A DNA stretch of 64,000 bases from Ulva prolifera (taxonomy: Eukaryota > Chlorophyta > Ulvophyceae > Ulvales > Ulvaceae): assembly GCA_023078555.1 (NCBI GenBank), contig CM041197.1, forward strand, positions 8,774,842 to 8,838,841, read 5' to 3'. Below are positions 1-12,242 of the stretch, in pieces. Position 1 is the first letter of the stretch, and each line of letters starts with the position of its first letter. A program made the translations under genes and the position numbers. The notes under the pieces are model-generated. The model worked only from the letters and a program-made list of their open reading frames with translations, was not told the DNA's origin and made no database searches.

Positions 1-649
1 CGGACGGATCCCGCACCTGAAGATTTACTACCATGACCTTTTCCAGAAGGAGTTGCAGGGCTCTCTGATCGTTCTGCCAGAGGAACTATCCGTGCCGCGA
101 TGCGCAGAGTGCATGAATTCCGCAAACTGGGGCGCACGGACGGCTGGTTCAAAGACACACGGGGGCCAGTACAGGCCATATCGTGGCACCTTCAGACTAG
201 AAATGTCGTGATTACTCTCATCATGCTTTTGCGCCTCGTGTTGCTGCTATGGCACGCTCGGCACTCCGGCCGCTGACCATCTACCGAACTGGCTCCAGAC
301 AGGCGAAGGTGCACGGAGGAACAATGCTGTCCAAGTAATGCGCTTTGGAGCACATGCACTCATGTGTGATGCCGCCTTCGTCTTTTGAGAGTCGTCTGCA
401 CGCAACGCTGTGCATGGCGACTGGTGCTGCTGCCGTCAAGAATCCCACATGTTCAAACGACGGTCTATGTATGCGAAGGAGCACGAGCGAATTTACGTCA
501 CACATCCTTCCAATATTGGTGTCGTCACGCATGTCTGCCCCTTTTTGCATAGCTATCTCTGAAATCTGAAGGTGGGCGTGCCGGGACAGCGTCGGCTTCT
601 GGTCTCCACATCGCCGTTCTCTTGGGTGAATTGGTCACCGCAGCTTCGC
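1..649. other. No gene resolved; upstream of purM
   Basis: No family is recognisable here on either strand. The reading frame of the first purM exon stays open upstream to about position 569 but contains no ATG before 650. The upstream part is therefore either 5' UTR or belongs to an earlier exon I cannot place. Short open frames on both strands look like chance. Confidence 0.5.
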
Positions 650-2572
650 ATGATGAAGGCCTGTATCTATAGACCAGCTCGCAACTCACAAGGTTCCCCG
701 CACAGCGCGCGATACAGACGACTGCAATGTCGAGCAACGCCCGACAAGCTTAGCTATAAAGATGCTGGTGTGGACATTGACGCAGGAAATGAACTTATAA
801 ATCGTATCAAGAAGCTTAATCCCGACATCGGTGGATTCAACGGGATGTTCCCGTTTGGTGCGCTTTGAAATGGCCCATGCTTGCGCTTGATCACAGCAGC
901 GTGGTGTGGTCTGTCGCCAAGCCACCGTCGGCCAAACCCGGATAAGAGTGACTGGACATTCAAGCTGTTCAGGAGATTCGTATCTGGTCGCCGGGACTGA
1001 TGGAGTCGGGACCAAGCTCAAGCTGGCCTTCGAAATGGAGAAGCACGACACCATCGGCATTGATCTCGTCGCGATGTGCGTCAATGACGTGGTGGTCTGC
1101 GGAGCCAAACCTCTCTTCTTCTTAGACTACTATGCCACAGGCAAGCTGGACGTTGATGTGGCAGAGCAGGTGGTCAAGGGCATCAATGCAGCGTGTGTAG
1201 AGATCGGGGCACTGCTGCTCGGAGGAGAGACCGCTGAGATGCCTGGCATGTACGGCGGAGGGGAATACGACGTAGCAGGTGTGGTCCAGCCACCCATGTC
1301 ACTGTGAATGCCGCCACAGATGCGAAGCCTCACATTCTCTGCCCTCAGGGCAGCGCCCGGTCAACAACCTTCCTTGATCTGTTGACAGCGCCCTGTCAAC
1401 CACCATTCTTGTCCACCACTTCCTTGACAGCACCATTTTCAACATCGTCCTTGATTGAAGCTGAGCCGCTCGGTATCCCAGCTCCCAGCCTGTGAGCCGG
1501 CACAGCGGTCGCAGATCTGCTGTTCACGCCATATCCAGCACGACTGCTGCAGGCTTTGCCGTTGGGTCTGTGAAGAAGAGCGAGGTGGTTACGGGCGAGG
1601 ACATCGCCCCGGGGGACGTCCTCATCGGCATGCCCTCCACCGGTGTGCACTCCAACGGCTTCTCGTTGGTCCGCAAGGTGAGCCCCCCCTTCCGGGCCCG
1701 CCACATGCATGGCCCCCTGTTTCGTGCATCGGGACTCGAGCCACAGATCAGACCTGACGCTGAACACCGCAGTGCCATGCGAAGTCTGGCTGTTTGTGCA
1801 ACACGCACACACTGTCAGCTTCCCAGGCACCAAGATCAGCAGCGGCACCCGCCCACGGGCCTGCTGGAGCCATCAGCAGCTGCTCACAGCCGTGCTCATG
1901 CATGCATGCAAGCATGTGCGCACACACCGAGGCGCATGCAGGTGCTGGACCGCAGCGGCATCTCGCTGCGCGACCCCGCCCCGTGGGACGCCTCGCAGGC
2001 TGCCGGCCTCTCGCTGCTCACCCCGACCGCCCTCTACGTCAACGACCTGCTCCGCCTGCACGGCGACTGCGGCTACAAGGGCGCCGTGCACGTCACGGGC
2101 GGCGGCTTCTACGAGAACCTGCCGCGGGTGCTGCCGGCGGGCCTCGGCTGCACCGTCGACTCGGGCGCGTGGGAGCCGCTGCCGATCTTCCAGTGGCTAC
2201 AGGGGCAAGGTGCGCCCGCCGCCGTGGCTGGGGCCGGCATGCGCCACTGTCCGTCGCCTGTGCCGTGCCTGTGCCGCGCCGTCCAGGCGCTCTCGCTGTG
2301 CAGCGGCATGCTGCGCTGCACAGCGCGCAGCAGCATGTGTGCGCCGCTGCATTGTCGCCGAGGATGGGGGGGGCGGAGGGTTTGCTTGTGCAACAGCGTG
2401 GCTACGGGGTGCAGGGGAGATCGAGAAGGAGGAGATGTTCCGGACGTTCAACATGGGCGTCGGCATGGTCGTCGCCGCGGCGCCGCAGCACGCAGAGCGC
2501 ACCCTGGAGATGCTGCCGGGGGCGTTTGTGCTTGGCGAGGTGGCTGAGGGGGATGGCGTTGTTGTCGAGTGA
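650..2572 (+). CDS. PUR5 (purM): Phosphoribosylformylglycinamidine cyclo-ligase (AIR synthetase), organelle-targeted form
   Basis: Catalyses ATP-dependent closure of FGAM to aminoimidazole ribonucleotide, the fifth step of purine synthesis. Exons are 650-857, 973-1278, 1553-1677, 1942-2209 and 2415-2572. All junctions are GT-AG and keep frame, giving 354 residues. Visible signatures are GTDGVGTK (residues 77-84) and [11 protein letters not shown] (153-163), followed by the [24 protein letters not shown] and FNMGVGM blocks typical of PurM. The length fits one PurM domain plus about 33 leader residues rich in Arg, Ser and Ala that end in RRLQCRAT. Such a leader is expected for a plant or algal enzyme imported into the plastid (inference). 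The start is the first in-frame ATG (ATGATG at 650); an upstream exon remains possible. There is no fusion to other purine enzymes, as in plants and unlike the animal GART protein. Confidence 0.93.
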
Positions 2573-2964
2573 GGCCGCGGCGAGGCAGGGGCCCTCCGCA
2601 GGCTGCTCTGGGGTGCCAGTGTGCCCATCGGGAGGCGTGTTGGTTATTTGTTCACATCTGGCGTGCGCCGCCCCGCTTGGCTGCTGTGTCCCTCCCCAGC
2701 ACGGCTCGACACGGCGGGCAGGGCCAAGGCAGTCAGGCGTGCTGAAACAGTGTGTGCCCTGATGAGCTCATGGGTCCAGCTCCTAGTCACACACCACATT
2801 GCATGAGCCTGGGGCAGGGCCTTCGCCGTGCCTGCAGCCGAAACCATGCGGGCGGCAGCACTCCTAGGCGCTCGGCCGGACAGCAGCGCCTCTCAGCATG
2901 CTGCGGCCCGTAGTATGCCACCAACCGTGTACTGGTAGTGTGCTGGTAGTGTTCTGGCTGCCGC

Positions 2965-2969
2965 TGTAA
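2965..2969 (+). terminator. Candidate TGTAA poly(A) signal of purM
   Basis: TGTAA lies about 390 bases after the purM stop. TGTAA (UGUAA) is the usual poly(A) signal in volvocalean green algae. Assigning it to this gene is inference. Confidence 0.35.
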
Positions 2970-2972
2970 TGC

Positions 2973-4173
2973 TGGAGCGCGGCGATTGGGCCTGACAGTG
3001 GGTGGATAGCTGGCAGCTAAGGAAATTTCAAGGGGTCAGCTGTCGGCAGGCGCAGCGTCGAAAGGATTCTGATACCTGGCCTTTTTCGCGTCCTGCCCTT
3101 GCCACGACAGAACGAAACGAAGTCTGTAGGCGATGCAGTGTTCGAGAGCAAGCCGTCTGCTCCTGTCAAAGATGTTGATGCGCAGGGCTTGCGCAATCTT
3201 GCCAGTGAGCACACGTGAGGGGCGAGCCTCTCCCCGAGACAGTCTGACCTTTACGCACTCCAGGCTCCCCACCGAATCGTAGCACCTGTAGCAGCAATAA
3301 CGTGCGCAGGCGAGCATGTGTAACCCGGTAGCAGTGTGGCACCTGTGTCGGTTTGAGCAGAATTCGGGCGTCAGATCAAGGACCGTAACGATGACCGACA
3401 GCCCGCACTGCTTCTTGGCATACATACTTTACAACTAGTGTACACATAACGTCTCTGATATAAATAAACAATACAGGCCCATTGAGGAGCTTGCGTCTGG
3501 CCAGCTGTTGTCTCAACTCTCAGCTGCTCCCCCTCTCGTCTGCTGCCTCGTGCACACCCTCGAATGGTACATTGCAGGCAAACCTCTGCTACATCCGAGA
3601 ATAGACTCCCCTATTCGCACAGCTGACATTTCTACTGATGTCCGAACCGCTAAGGGCGCCAGACATTCGATTGGAGCTCGGCCATATCGCAGATGCCACA
3701 CCATGGGCACAGCATCATGGCATGCCAAGGGCACGGGCCTTGGATGCCTCGAGCGCACCAAGCGCATGGCAGGGCAGGTGGCAGCCACCATCGCCCCATC
3801 CTGATGCATTGCGTCTGCTGCTGCTCAGGTAGAGGTATGAAGCTTCTGGAGCGGTGTCACGATGTGAGAAGCGTAAGCAAGGGCCTTCCTCAGCAGAATA
3901 GGGCGCCTAGAATGCCGATCACTGCCACACTGGTGAGGTTGACAGCACAAGCGAGCAGTCGAATGTCATGTACGTGACCCCGGGAGGCTCTGCTGAACAC
4001 TGACTCTGCAGCAGCTCCCAGTGAGAGGCTGCAGAGGGAGGTGTGTGTCGGAGAGAGGTTGGGAGGCCTGGAGGCTGGCAGCGTGGCTCCAAGCACCCAT
4101 GCGAAGCAGGATTGCTTCTGGGCGGCAGCGATGGCTCCCTGTCTCATTGTCTGCAGGGACACCTGGTGGGTTC
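2973..4173. other. Intergenic, purM to copper transporter; no gene supported
   Basis: The 3' ends of purM (+) and the copper transporter (-) face each other here. A minus-strand open frame at 3017-3425 ends in a charged helical-looking stretch (VLTGKIAQALRINIFDR...) and could be a 3' exon. It has no recognisable family and no clear splice partner. Plus-strand frames at 3508-3977 look like chance. Confidence 0.4.
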
Positions 4174-5051
4174 TCAGGCATGGTGTGCGCAGCAGGCATC
4201 GGACAAGTCTCCATTGCTGGAGGCAGCTACCATGCCTGTACGGCGGGGGCGAAACCACCAATGCCCAAACGCCATGCCTGCAGCACCCCAGATGTTGATT
4301 CTTGAGTGCAGCATGTCCGGCAGGGCACCAGTACCGGCAGTCCAGCGTATGTACTGCTGTGCTTGATCAATGCGAATGACTGCACTGACTTGTAGCCTGT
4401 TTTGGTGCTCGGCCATGCAAACGCTAGAGCTGATGTCATCTGCTACCTTTGTAGAACGGCATGGGTCCGCATTCCCGTGATCGTGCATTCTCGACCGGCC
4501 AAGGTGTCACTGCGAATCAGCACGTACCACAGCAGGTAGCCAGCAAGATGCCAACGTTGTACGTCATGACTGCCAGCATCAGGAGATATGATGTGAGCAA
4601 GTTGAGGCCATATAAGCCAGAGATCACGACTTCATGAGAGCCTGGACCGAACACGCCACCGGCGCTTCGAGAGCTGCTGCCGGAGGGACGATGCGGTGGC
4701 AGCAATGCTGCAGCTGAGCTGGTAGGCACTTGAGGAGACTCACCGTTGCTATATCAGCAAATTGTCACTTTGGCAGTTGCTGGAGCGCTCAAGCTTACGT
4801 GAGAACTGTGGCTGTCACGTCGCACCCAGCGGAGCTGTAGACAGGCAAAAGCTCTGACCAGGAGTTGCCTGAACGCACCTTTGTTGCCAACGGCTCGTGT
4901 ACGTCTGTCTGAATTTGTACAGTCCTTCGTGCGCGATGGCAAAAAAGGCCATGAATATGACGACGCACGCGTATTGGCTGGGTGTCCTGCTGGTCAGGGC
5001 TGACACCCACAGCGTGACGTGACACGAGGTGTAAAACACCATTTGCATCAT
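4174..5051 (-). CDS. Ctr-family copper transporter, short form
   Basis: Ctr proteins are trimeric, three-helix channels that import Cu(I) at the plasma membrane or release it from vacuoles. Exons on the minus strand are 5051-4879, 4718-4528 and 4235-4174, giving 141 residues in frame. The N-terminus MMQM is a Mets-type copper ligand just before TM1 (about residues 18-42, ending EGLYKFR). A Ser/Gly loop follows. TM2 carries the diagnostic MxxxM (M105, M109) in SYLLMLAVMTYNVG, a near-canonical Ctr signature. The last exon gives DACCAHHA at the very C-terminus, resembling the Cys/His copper-handoff motif of the family. The third helix is oddly short and lacks the usual GxxxG, so the final exon choice is the weakest point. 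A longer Met-rich N-terminus on an earlier exon is possible. The gene lies about 0.7 kb downstream of GT-A in the same orientation. Confidence 0.8.
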
Positions 5052-5732
5052 TGCTGGTCACGGTTACAGCGAGACGCAGCGAGAACAAGACTGTGGCAGG
5101 CGTTCCCAGAAATTCGCGTTTACGTCCTGAAACCCGAGCCAAGCATTCTGAAGCAGTTCACGCGCCATGTAAACGTCGCTGCTACGGTGTGTGTGTGCGT
5201 GTGAGGTGGCCGTGTCAGGCGAATGTTTCTCAAGTTGTTGGTCTTCATTGACCCGACCGGCCCAATACACCAAAAACGTTGCTCTACACTAAGGCATGGG
5301 CCAGCATCATCACCAGTGGCCCCTGAAACCACTGTCCAGGCCTTGCTCAATTTGCAGCTCGTCAGACCAGCCCCACGAGGCGCTAGGAAGTGGTCATATT
5401 TGGGGAAGAAAAACACTGTGAAGGCCGTCTACATCGCTTCTGTTCGCAGCGAGATCGAGTGGCAATGCAGATTACTGGTGCAGGTATCCAGTTGCACAGA
5501 AACACAGCATGATGTATGTCTGTGGAAGTGGCTGGCCAAACACACGTGATCGCGTGCCATCGATGAGCTGGCCTGCTGATGAGGCCCCACAGGCCTTGCA
5601 TTAAACTAGGCCCACGCCACCCGACGTTGCTCCCTGCTGCTATGCTGGGGCCTGCCTCATTCACCCCATGCCGTCCTCTCACTACCAGCTGGTCTCAACA
5701 CGGCGAGACCGCTCTCGTCATTCTTGCCTCTG
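5052..5732. other. Intergenic, GT-A to copper transporter
   Basis: No gene recognised. This holds the 3' flank of GT-A and the 5' flank of the copper transporter. TTACA at 5064-5068, the minus-strand form of TGTAA, sits just 5' of the transporter start and could be the GT-A poly(A) signal. Confidence 0.4.
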
Positions 5733-8097
5733 TCACCTCTCTTGTTGATGCTTCTCTTCTGAGTGCTTCTCTTCCTGGCGCTCCTCTTCCAGCTGCTCCT
5801 CTTCCTGCCGATCCTCTGCTTGCGGCTCCTCTTCCTGCTGCTCCTCTTCATGCAGCTCCTCTTCTGAGTGCTCCTCTTTCCCGTGCTCCTCTTCCTGCGG
5901 CTCCTCTTCCTGCGGCTCCTCTTCTGAGTGCTCCTCTTTCTTAGGCTCCTCTTCCTGCGGCTCCTCTTCCCGACGCTCCTCTTCCTGTGGCTCCTCTTCT
6001 GAGTGCTCCTCTTTCTGAGGCTCCTCTTCCTGCCGCTCCTCTTCCCGCTGCTCCTCGTCCGGGTGCTCCTCCTCCTGGTCCTCATCCCCACCGCCTGCGG
6101 CGTTGTTCAGCACCTCATCACGTTCCGTTGTCCAGCTCTTCCACGACCCCTTGAGAAGGTCGGGGTGTGCATGGCCGTGCAAGTTCGAGAGCATGCTATC
6201 GAAATTGCGTGCGGTCAGCAGGCACACCCCCTGCTTCCGCAGCTCATCCCCCAGCTCATTGTACAGTACGGTCAAGTTGCCATGCCTCTCTCGGTCCACG
6301 GCGAGGTAGTCCAGGATGCCGTCCGTGAAAATCGCGGGGCCTGTCAGGCCGTGCACAAAGTGCTCATCGTCGCTCTTGACGTCCCTGAAAGCACAAGCAC
6401 GCGAGTCTGCGCAACGGTGGTTGGGCCTCTTGCAAGGCAGGGCAACACACACGATCGTGTGGAGATCTGCGCAGATCTGCGCATGCTAGCATGAGTAGAT
6501 CGTGAGGCTGAGTGATGCAGCGGGCGCCCTTAGCTGCCTGGCAGCACCTCGTCCCCCCTGGCTTCGTCCACGCTCCCCCACCACCTCGATACACACATCG
6601 AGCGTCACACCACCCACACGTGAAGCCAGTGCAGCCTACAGCACACTTACACGATGCAACACAGCTTGACGGCGGAGGTGTCTCAGGGGTGTCAGTGGGG
6701 CATGCGCTGGCATAGACACCCTCGACACAACAGTGAATGTGTGCATGGCCGTCGTGTCCACAGGGGTATAGACAGCTGCAGCCAGCAGGGCGCACTTATA
6801 CGCACGGTTGATCATCTTCCGCAGCACCAGGTCGAGCACGCTGCCGAGGGCGCCGTGGCCCGGGACTGCAGCAAACGCCCATTGGCAGAAGAACCCTTCA
6901 TTGTCCTCGAGGGCCACGGCGAAGTGGCAGCCGCTTGGCGTCCAGCGCTGCGCCGGCTGGTGGCACTCGGTGTCCATGTCAGCGTACACGCCGCCGTACT
7001 TGTGAATGAGCATGTACCTGCGCGCCCCAACAGCTGTGTTTTAGGGAGTGAGACAGACCGGCAGGGACCATCGGGGACGCACGTCCACGGGGTGGTATGA
7101 CCGCCTGCACCATCAGATCGTCGCAAGCGCGTAACACCGCATGTGTGCCATGCATGCGGCAGCTACTACAACATTGATGCAATGTGATTTGACACGCATG
7201 GCTCCTGCATGCGTCCGTGTGAGGGTTTGTGAGGTTTGTGAGCCCACTCGCTCAAGAGGGTGGCCGGATGGCGGGCATGGCAAGATCGCAGCATCAGCAA
7301 GGCTGGCAATTGAGAACGGGATGTTTGTAGCCTACCTAGGTGGTGCTGGCCATCCATGGCCGCACTGGACGGTGAATAGCGCAGAGTGGACTAGGCTGTA
7401 GATCGAGGTTGAAAAAGAAGCATGTTGAAACTAGCACATCACAACAGGACCAACGATCACTTCCTGGAGACAGCTGAAAGCCAGAGCACCTGTGCTATGG
7501 GTGGTGGGAGCAGCGCATCGCTACATGTGCATGGTTCTAGCATCTAGCTAGAAGCTTGACGATTCGCATGCGAGGGCTGGCATACCTGAAAACATCGGCC
7601 CTCATGACTCCAAGCGGCATCTCCTTGAAGGTTTGCAGCACAGTATCATTGTAGTGGGAAGCTACAAAAGCCTCTACATCTTCATCATCCATGAAATAGT
7701 GGTCCCATCCGGGGTTCTGCGTTGTCCATGTGTTGAACAAGGTGGTCCCTAGTTCAGGCGTGTTCTCACGAGAACGGGCCGTTTGCCATATTGTCTGGGG
7801 CACACTGACGTCAGCGCGCGATGCCAACGAAGGCAGGACTGAGCGGGAGACAGATCCGACGACCCCATCGGCTCTGAGCACGTTCGGCTGATCAGCGCCG
7901 TTCTGGCCCGGCAATACTTTGTTCGACGTCGAGCTGAAAAGTCGCTTCTGAACCGTTCCAGTCCACTGTGAGCTGCTTACGGGGCGACATATCGATTTGC
8001 CGCGCTGAAGCTGGAATGCCACGAAGCCGATGGTCAGAGCTAAGATGGAAGCCAAAGCCGACCACATCGCACGGCTGGGCCTGGACTCCCGAACCAT
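5733..8097 (-). CDS. OCH1-like (GT32) DXD glycosyltransferase with Glu-rich tail (GT-A)
   Basis: Probable Golgi sugar transferase of the Gly_transf_sug/OCH1 class, which uses a nucleotide sugar and Mn2+. Minus-strand exons are 8097-7586, 7017-6796 and 6384-5733, giving 461 residues. Both introns are phase 2. One N-terminal hydrophobic helix (about residues 11-30) suggests a type II membrane protein. The stem is followed by VPQTIWQTARSR and NPGWDHYFMDDED, the family's N-terminal motif, then the DXD motif (DMD, residues 184-186) within KYGGVYADMDTEC. The exon 3 domain continues with LTGPAIFTDGILDYL. From about residue 343 the protein becomes almost pure Glu/Gln/His/Arg in QEEEP-like repeats. 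Substrate specificity cannot be read from sequence. It is head-to-head with its paralogue GT-B. Confidence 0.85.
5750..6090 (-). repeat. In-frame coding minisatellite, Glu-rich tail of GT-A
   Basis: A tandem array with a unit of about 15 bases (plus strand CTCCTCTTCCTGCGG and variants) encodes QEEEP, KEEHS and related pentapeptides. The reading frame is maintained through the array, so it is part of the protein. Confidence 0.85.
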
Positions 8098-9841
8098 TGG
8101 CCGAATAGCTGTTATCGCTTACCAGAAGAGAAACAATCACCAGTGATTGTGGATTGCGATTTGCTGTCGAGCTGTAGAACACGGTTCGCTGTTGAGCTGA
8201 TACCGATGTTTCGATGTGACGGAGCTTCCACTTCACTGGAGCTGCTGGCTGCGAGTGTGGCAGGTGCTTCACGTTGCTATCTGTAGCAATAGCGCTAAGA
8301 ACTATACTGTGGCTAGAGTTGCTCCAGAGCCAGCGGACGGAGGGACTGCGGAAATTGCGTGCCGCGTGGGACTAGTGAACGCAACTTCGGCAAGAAGAAT
8401 GTATGTCATACAACCGAAAATGGCAACTGCATGCTGTAGGTATGGAAGCATGCAGACGTGTTACACAGATGTGTGTTCGCGCTGTGGACGGGTCCGACAC
8501 AAGAGTCTGCGAACACCGTGCTCACACGCAGCCACAATCCAGCGGCGTCATGCATTCCGGAAGCATGTGCTAACTGAGGTAGAAAGTTCACTGGTTGATG
8601 CTGTATTACATGAAAATCACGGACCGGCACAACATATTTCGGACTTGCCAAATGGCCTTGCCAAAGGGCCTCATCAGACGCCTACGCGAGTCAAGCAACC
8701 AAGCTCGCATTCCGGAAGCATGTCCCTGCCCAACGTTCGTATGGTTCCGCGGCGTGTGACCAGCGTCACATGAATTTGCGCGTGATCTGCGATGCCAACA
8801 CATGCTCAAGGTGGCTGCAATCATATTTCTTGCGCTACGATGTGAGCATGCCAGAAGTTGCGGCCCCGTCGCCTGGACAGCGAAGATGACCGTAGCTCGT
8901 GTATCTGACCAAGCTTGCATGTGTGCAGCGGTGCATGCATGCACATCTACCTCGCTTCCTCGAATTGCGACGACTGCTTGCTTCCTTGTTCACACACATG
9001 AGGCGATGACTAGATCAACCTGTATACAGCTGTACAGCAAGAACCCTCAAAGCGTTGTCGAAACCACAAAAACCCTGCGCGGCGCTGTCACCTGAGGAGG
9101 AAGCTCGTGTCAACATGCCGTCGCAGACGACGCGGGGCACTTCCTAACTCCGCTTGCAACCATGCGATGTGCAATTAGTACGATGGTTCATTCCTGTCGG
9201 GAGCGGATGTTCTACGAGCAACCGCTTGCCGCGCATGGCCATCATCATGCATGACAGGGCTGCAGAAACCGTTGCTGCAGCGTTCGATGTCAGACATGGT
9301 TGTAGCATCGCTGGGGCCCCATGGAGTAATACTTTTATCATCGTCGAAGCTCTCGCTGCAGCGCACTTGTGGACGGTGCAGTGCAGTGTGAAGCTCCGAA
9401 CATAAGATGAACGTCATCTAAAACCGTAATTCGCAGATCTGTCGCGGCGCCACTCGCATGCGTCTGATGCTAGGGCATTGCGATGCATCGCTCGTGCGCA
9501 TGGGTCTGCATGGCCTGGGAACTTCAAACAAGCACTGCACGTTCTCTTCATCATCTCAGCTGTATGTCCCGCTGATGCAACATGTTGCCCTCTCGTGTTT
9601 CTGATTCTGAGAAGTGACGTACTGCTCCAGATTGTGCTTACACCTCTATATTTACACTTACATGTACACCTCTATCTGTCGGTGCACATCGCATGGCCCT
9701 TGATCATTCGAGACTGCCTCGAACAGGTTGCAGTTCAAAAGCATTAGCTCGGAGGCGTAGTTGACGCTGAGCACAAGCTTGACACACTGTGACGGTGAAC
9801 ATAGCTTAATGGTCGCATTCTGTCAAGCGATCTTTGAACTC
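8098..9841. other. Shared upstream region of GT-A and GT-B
   Basis: About 1.7 kb between two divergent paralogues. It contains the dispersed repeat at 8571-8702 and otherwise no recognisable gene. Promoters of both genes should lie here (inference), but I see no clear TATA or operator. Confidence 0.5.
8552..8723 (+). repeat. Dispersed repeat copy 1, flanked by 17-bp direct repeats
   Basis: GCATTCCGGAAGCATGT occurs at 8552-8568 and again at 8707-8723. Between them, 8571-8702 is closely similar to the reverse complement of 15974-16093. Copy 1 has a small internal duplication of CTTGCCAAA absent from copy 2. The direct repeats may be a target-site duplication, which would mark 8569-8706 as an inserted element. 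No transposase or tRNA-like promoter boxes are seen. Confidence 0.7.
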
Positions 9842-12198
9842 ATGGTGAGGTTCAGAGACAGGAGGAAGGGAGGCATGCGCCGGGTGGTGTGGTGGATCGT
9901 AGCGGCATGTGGCGTGCTGGCCGGTCTCATCACCTCGGCGTCCAAGCGTCAGAGCTTCCCGGGATCCACACAGTTTGGGAAGGGTCAAGTGCAAGCGCCT
10001 CTGCCCAATAGAGTGTTCGGCTCAGTGTCGAACCAGATTCTGCGGGGCGGGCAAGGCCGACAGCCGAACACCTTGGAGCGTGATGGAGTCGTCGGAACAG
10101 TTACTCGCTCTGAGCCTCCCACATTGACGTCGCGGGCTGATGTCTCTGTTCCCCAGACGATATGGCGCACCGCCCGCTCTCGTCGGGACACACCGGCGTT
10201 CGCAACGGATCTGTTCAACTCGTGGACAAGACTGAATCCCGGATGGGACCAGTACTTCCTGGACGATGAAGATATCGAGGCGTTCGTCGGGGCTCACTAC
10301 AACGATACAGTGTTGCAAGCCTTCAAAGAGTTGCCTCTCGGTGTCATGAAAGCAGATCTTTTCAGGTACGCCGGTCTCTGGAAGACTGCCAATGCGCAAA
10401 CGGCTCGTTCTTGCATGTCTGTGAATGTGTCTTGCGCGCTATCTGCGACACAGCGCGTCCAGGATGAGAGTAGTCTGCCAATAGTAGTGCACAGCACTGG
10501 AGCAGCTCTATCGTATACAATTGAAACCAACGTGTCTACGATAAGCGATGCTGAACCAGCCTGAGTGATGTACATGTGCAGTGCATGCTGCTCGAATGCT
10601 CGAATGTAACGAATACTTATCTCGGGATACCGTGGCATTAGCAGGCTGTTTCGCCCTTCCATGTTGAGCTATCTTTCCTGAACAGCCCATGCATCACTGC
10701 ACCTATAGGTATACTTCAGGGCGCTCGGCCACGGCCATCACATCACCAGCCTGTGGTACACCCATCCCCTGGGATCCTGAGGCTGACCATAATGTGGATC
10801 TGGCGGGATGCGCCATTTGATTGTTACCATTGGCTCTGTGCCGGCATGGCCAAAGAACTTCGTCAGCTGTTCGCAAATCTTGGTGATCACAAGGGTACCT
10901 CTCCTGTACCAGCAGGCCACAAGATCACGTCTTAGCTGACCATGGGCTGCCTGCCAGAGTTAGCAACGTTCCCGTTTGTGAATGTGTTGTGGTGTGTTTG
11001 CGCCCGCCCGCGTTTCCTGGACTCCCTCCAGCATCATCATGTCCTGTTTTCTGCACGAACCCGCAAGTCCAAGCCACCATCCGTCCACAGACACAGTTCC
11101 CACCGGCTGCGTGATCAGTTCACACCGGCAGGTGCTCCAGTTGTGCGCAAAGCCCAGCCCTATGGCAGCGTCTCGGGTGTACCATTGGCCGGAACAGCGG
11201 CCGTGCCATCGGCATGGGGGGTGCTGGCAAACATGCTGGGGTGCCAGGTGTTCCTGCCCATGCCCCCCTGCTTCAGAGCCCGCTCGTGTTCCGCTCCGCT
11301 GCATCGTCCGGACGTTGCCACAGCATGTCCCTTGGCTGCCCTTGTTGGAGCTGTCAGATCTCCATGGATGTGGCGACAAGCCCACAAGCACATGCACACG
11401 TACACGCGGACATGCATGAACGCCCGGCCTCTGTCCTTTGTACCCACATACATGCACACAGACACAAACCTCTGACTGCCACAGCAGTTCCGGCTGCAGG
11501 GTGCTTGGCCGCGCTCGGCCCACGTGTGCGCAGGCCATGGGTATCTGGGCTGGCCTGTGACTTCCTCAGCCTCTCTGTGCTGTATGCTGCTGGTCCAATA
11601 CGTTGAGGGTGGTGTAAACGTTACCCCTTTCTTAGTAGATTGTGGATCTGATCTGCCTGCGCTTTGGGGAATCGAACCAGCCGGGCGCCACCACCTCGCT
11701 CAGCACAGGAGGAGGCCCTGTGAGTTGCGTGCCGTTGCCTGAGAGGGGGTCCCCGGTGGTGTGTGCGACCGGCATGTGTGGTCCCGGTCATCTGGAGCTG
11801 TTGATGTCCTCCAAGGTCTCGGATCTGATCGTCCACAGTTACTTTTTCGTGCGCATGTGCACACATGTCTCCAGTCGCACACAACCTCGTGCTGTGCAGG
11901 TACATGATTGTGTACCATTACGGAGGCGTCTATGCTGACATGGACACCGAGTGCAAGCAGCCCATCGAGCACTGGGCGCCGCGCGGCTGCCACTTTGCCG
12001 TCTCCATCGAGCACCACCTCTACTTCTGCCAGTGGGCGTTTGCGTCCGTGCCCGGGCACGGCATCCTCGGCAGCATCATCGACAACGCGCTGCGCCACGT
12101 CATCAGCCGCGAGTACAAGTGCGCCCCTTCCTACCGCAGTGCTGTCTTTCGCCCGCCGAATTCACCCGACGTGATGCATCATATTTTGTCATGTGGAC

Positions 12199-12242
<44 letters not shown>

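Noticed and set aside
572-649. Earlier start of purM at 572
   Set aside because: That codon is GTG, not ATG. The frame is open but the first ATG is at 650.
3017-3425. Minus-strand gene downstream of purM
   Set aside because: The helical C-terminal look is suggestive, but no family, start or splice partner could be found.
4236-4527. Alternative last exon for the copper transporter giving a GxxxG helix
   Set aside because: I read the intron on the minus strand and found no segment resembling the usual GYFLF end.
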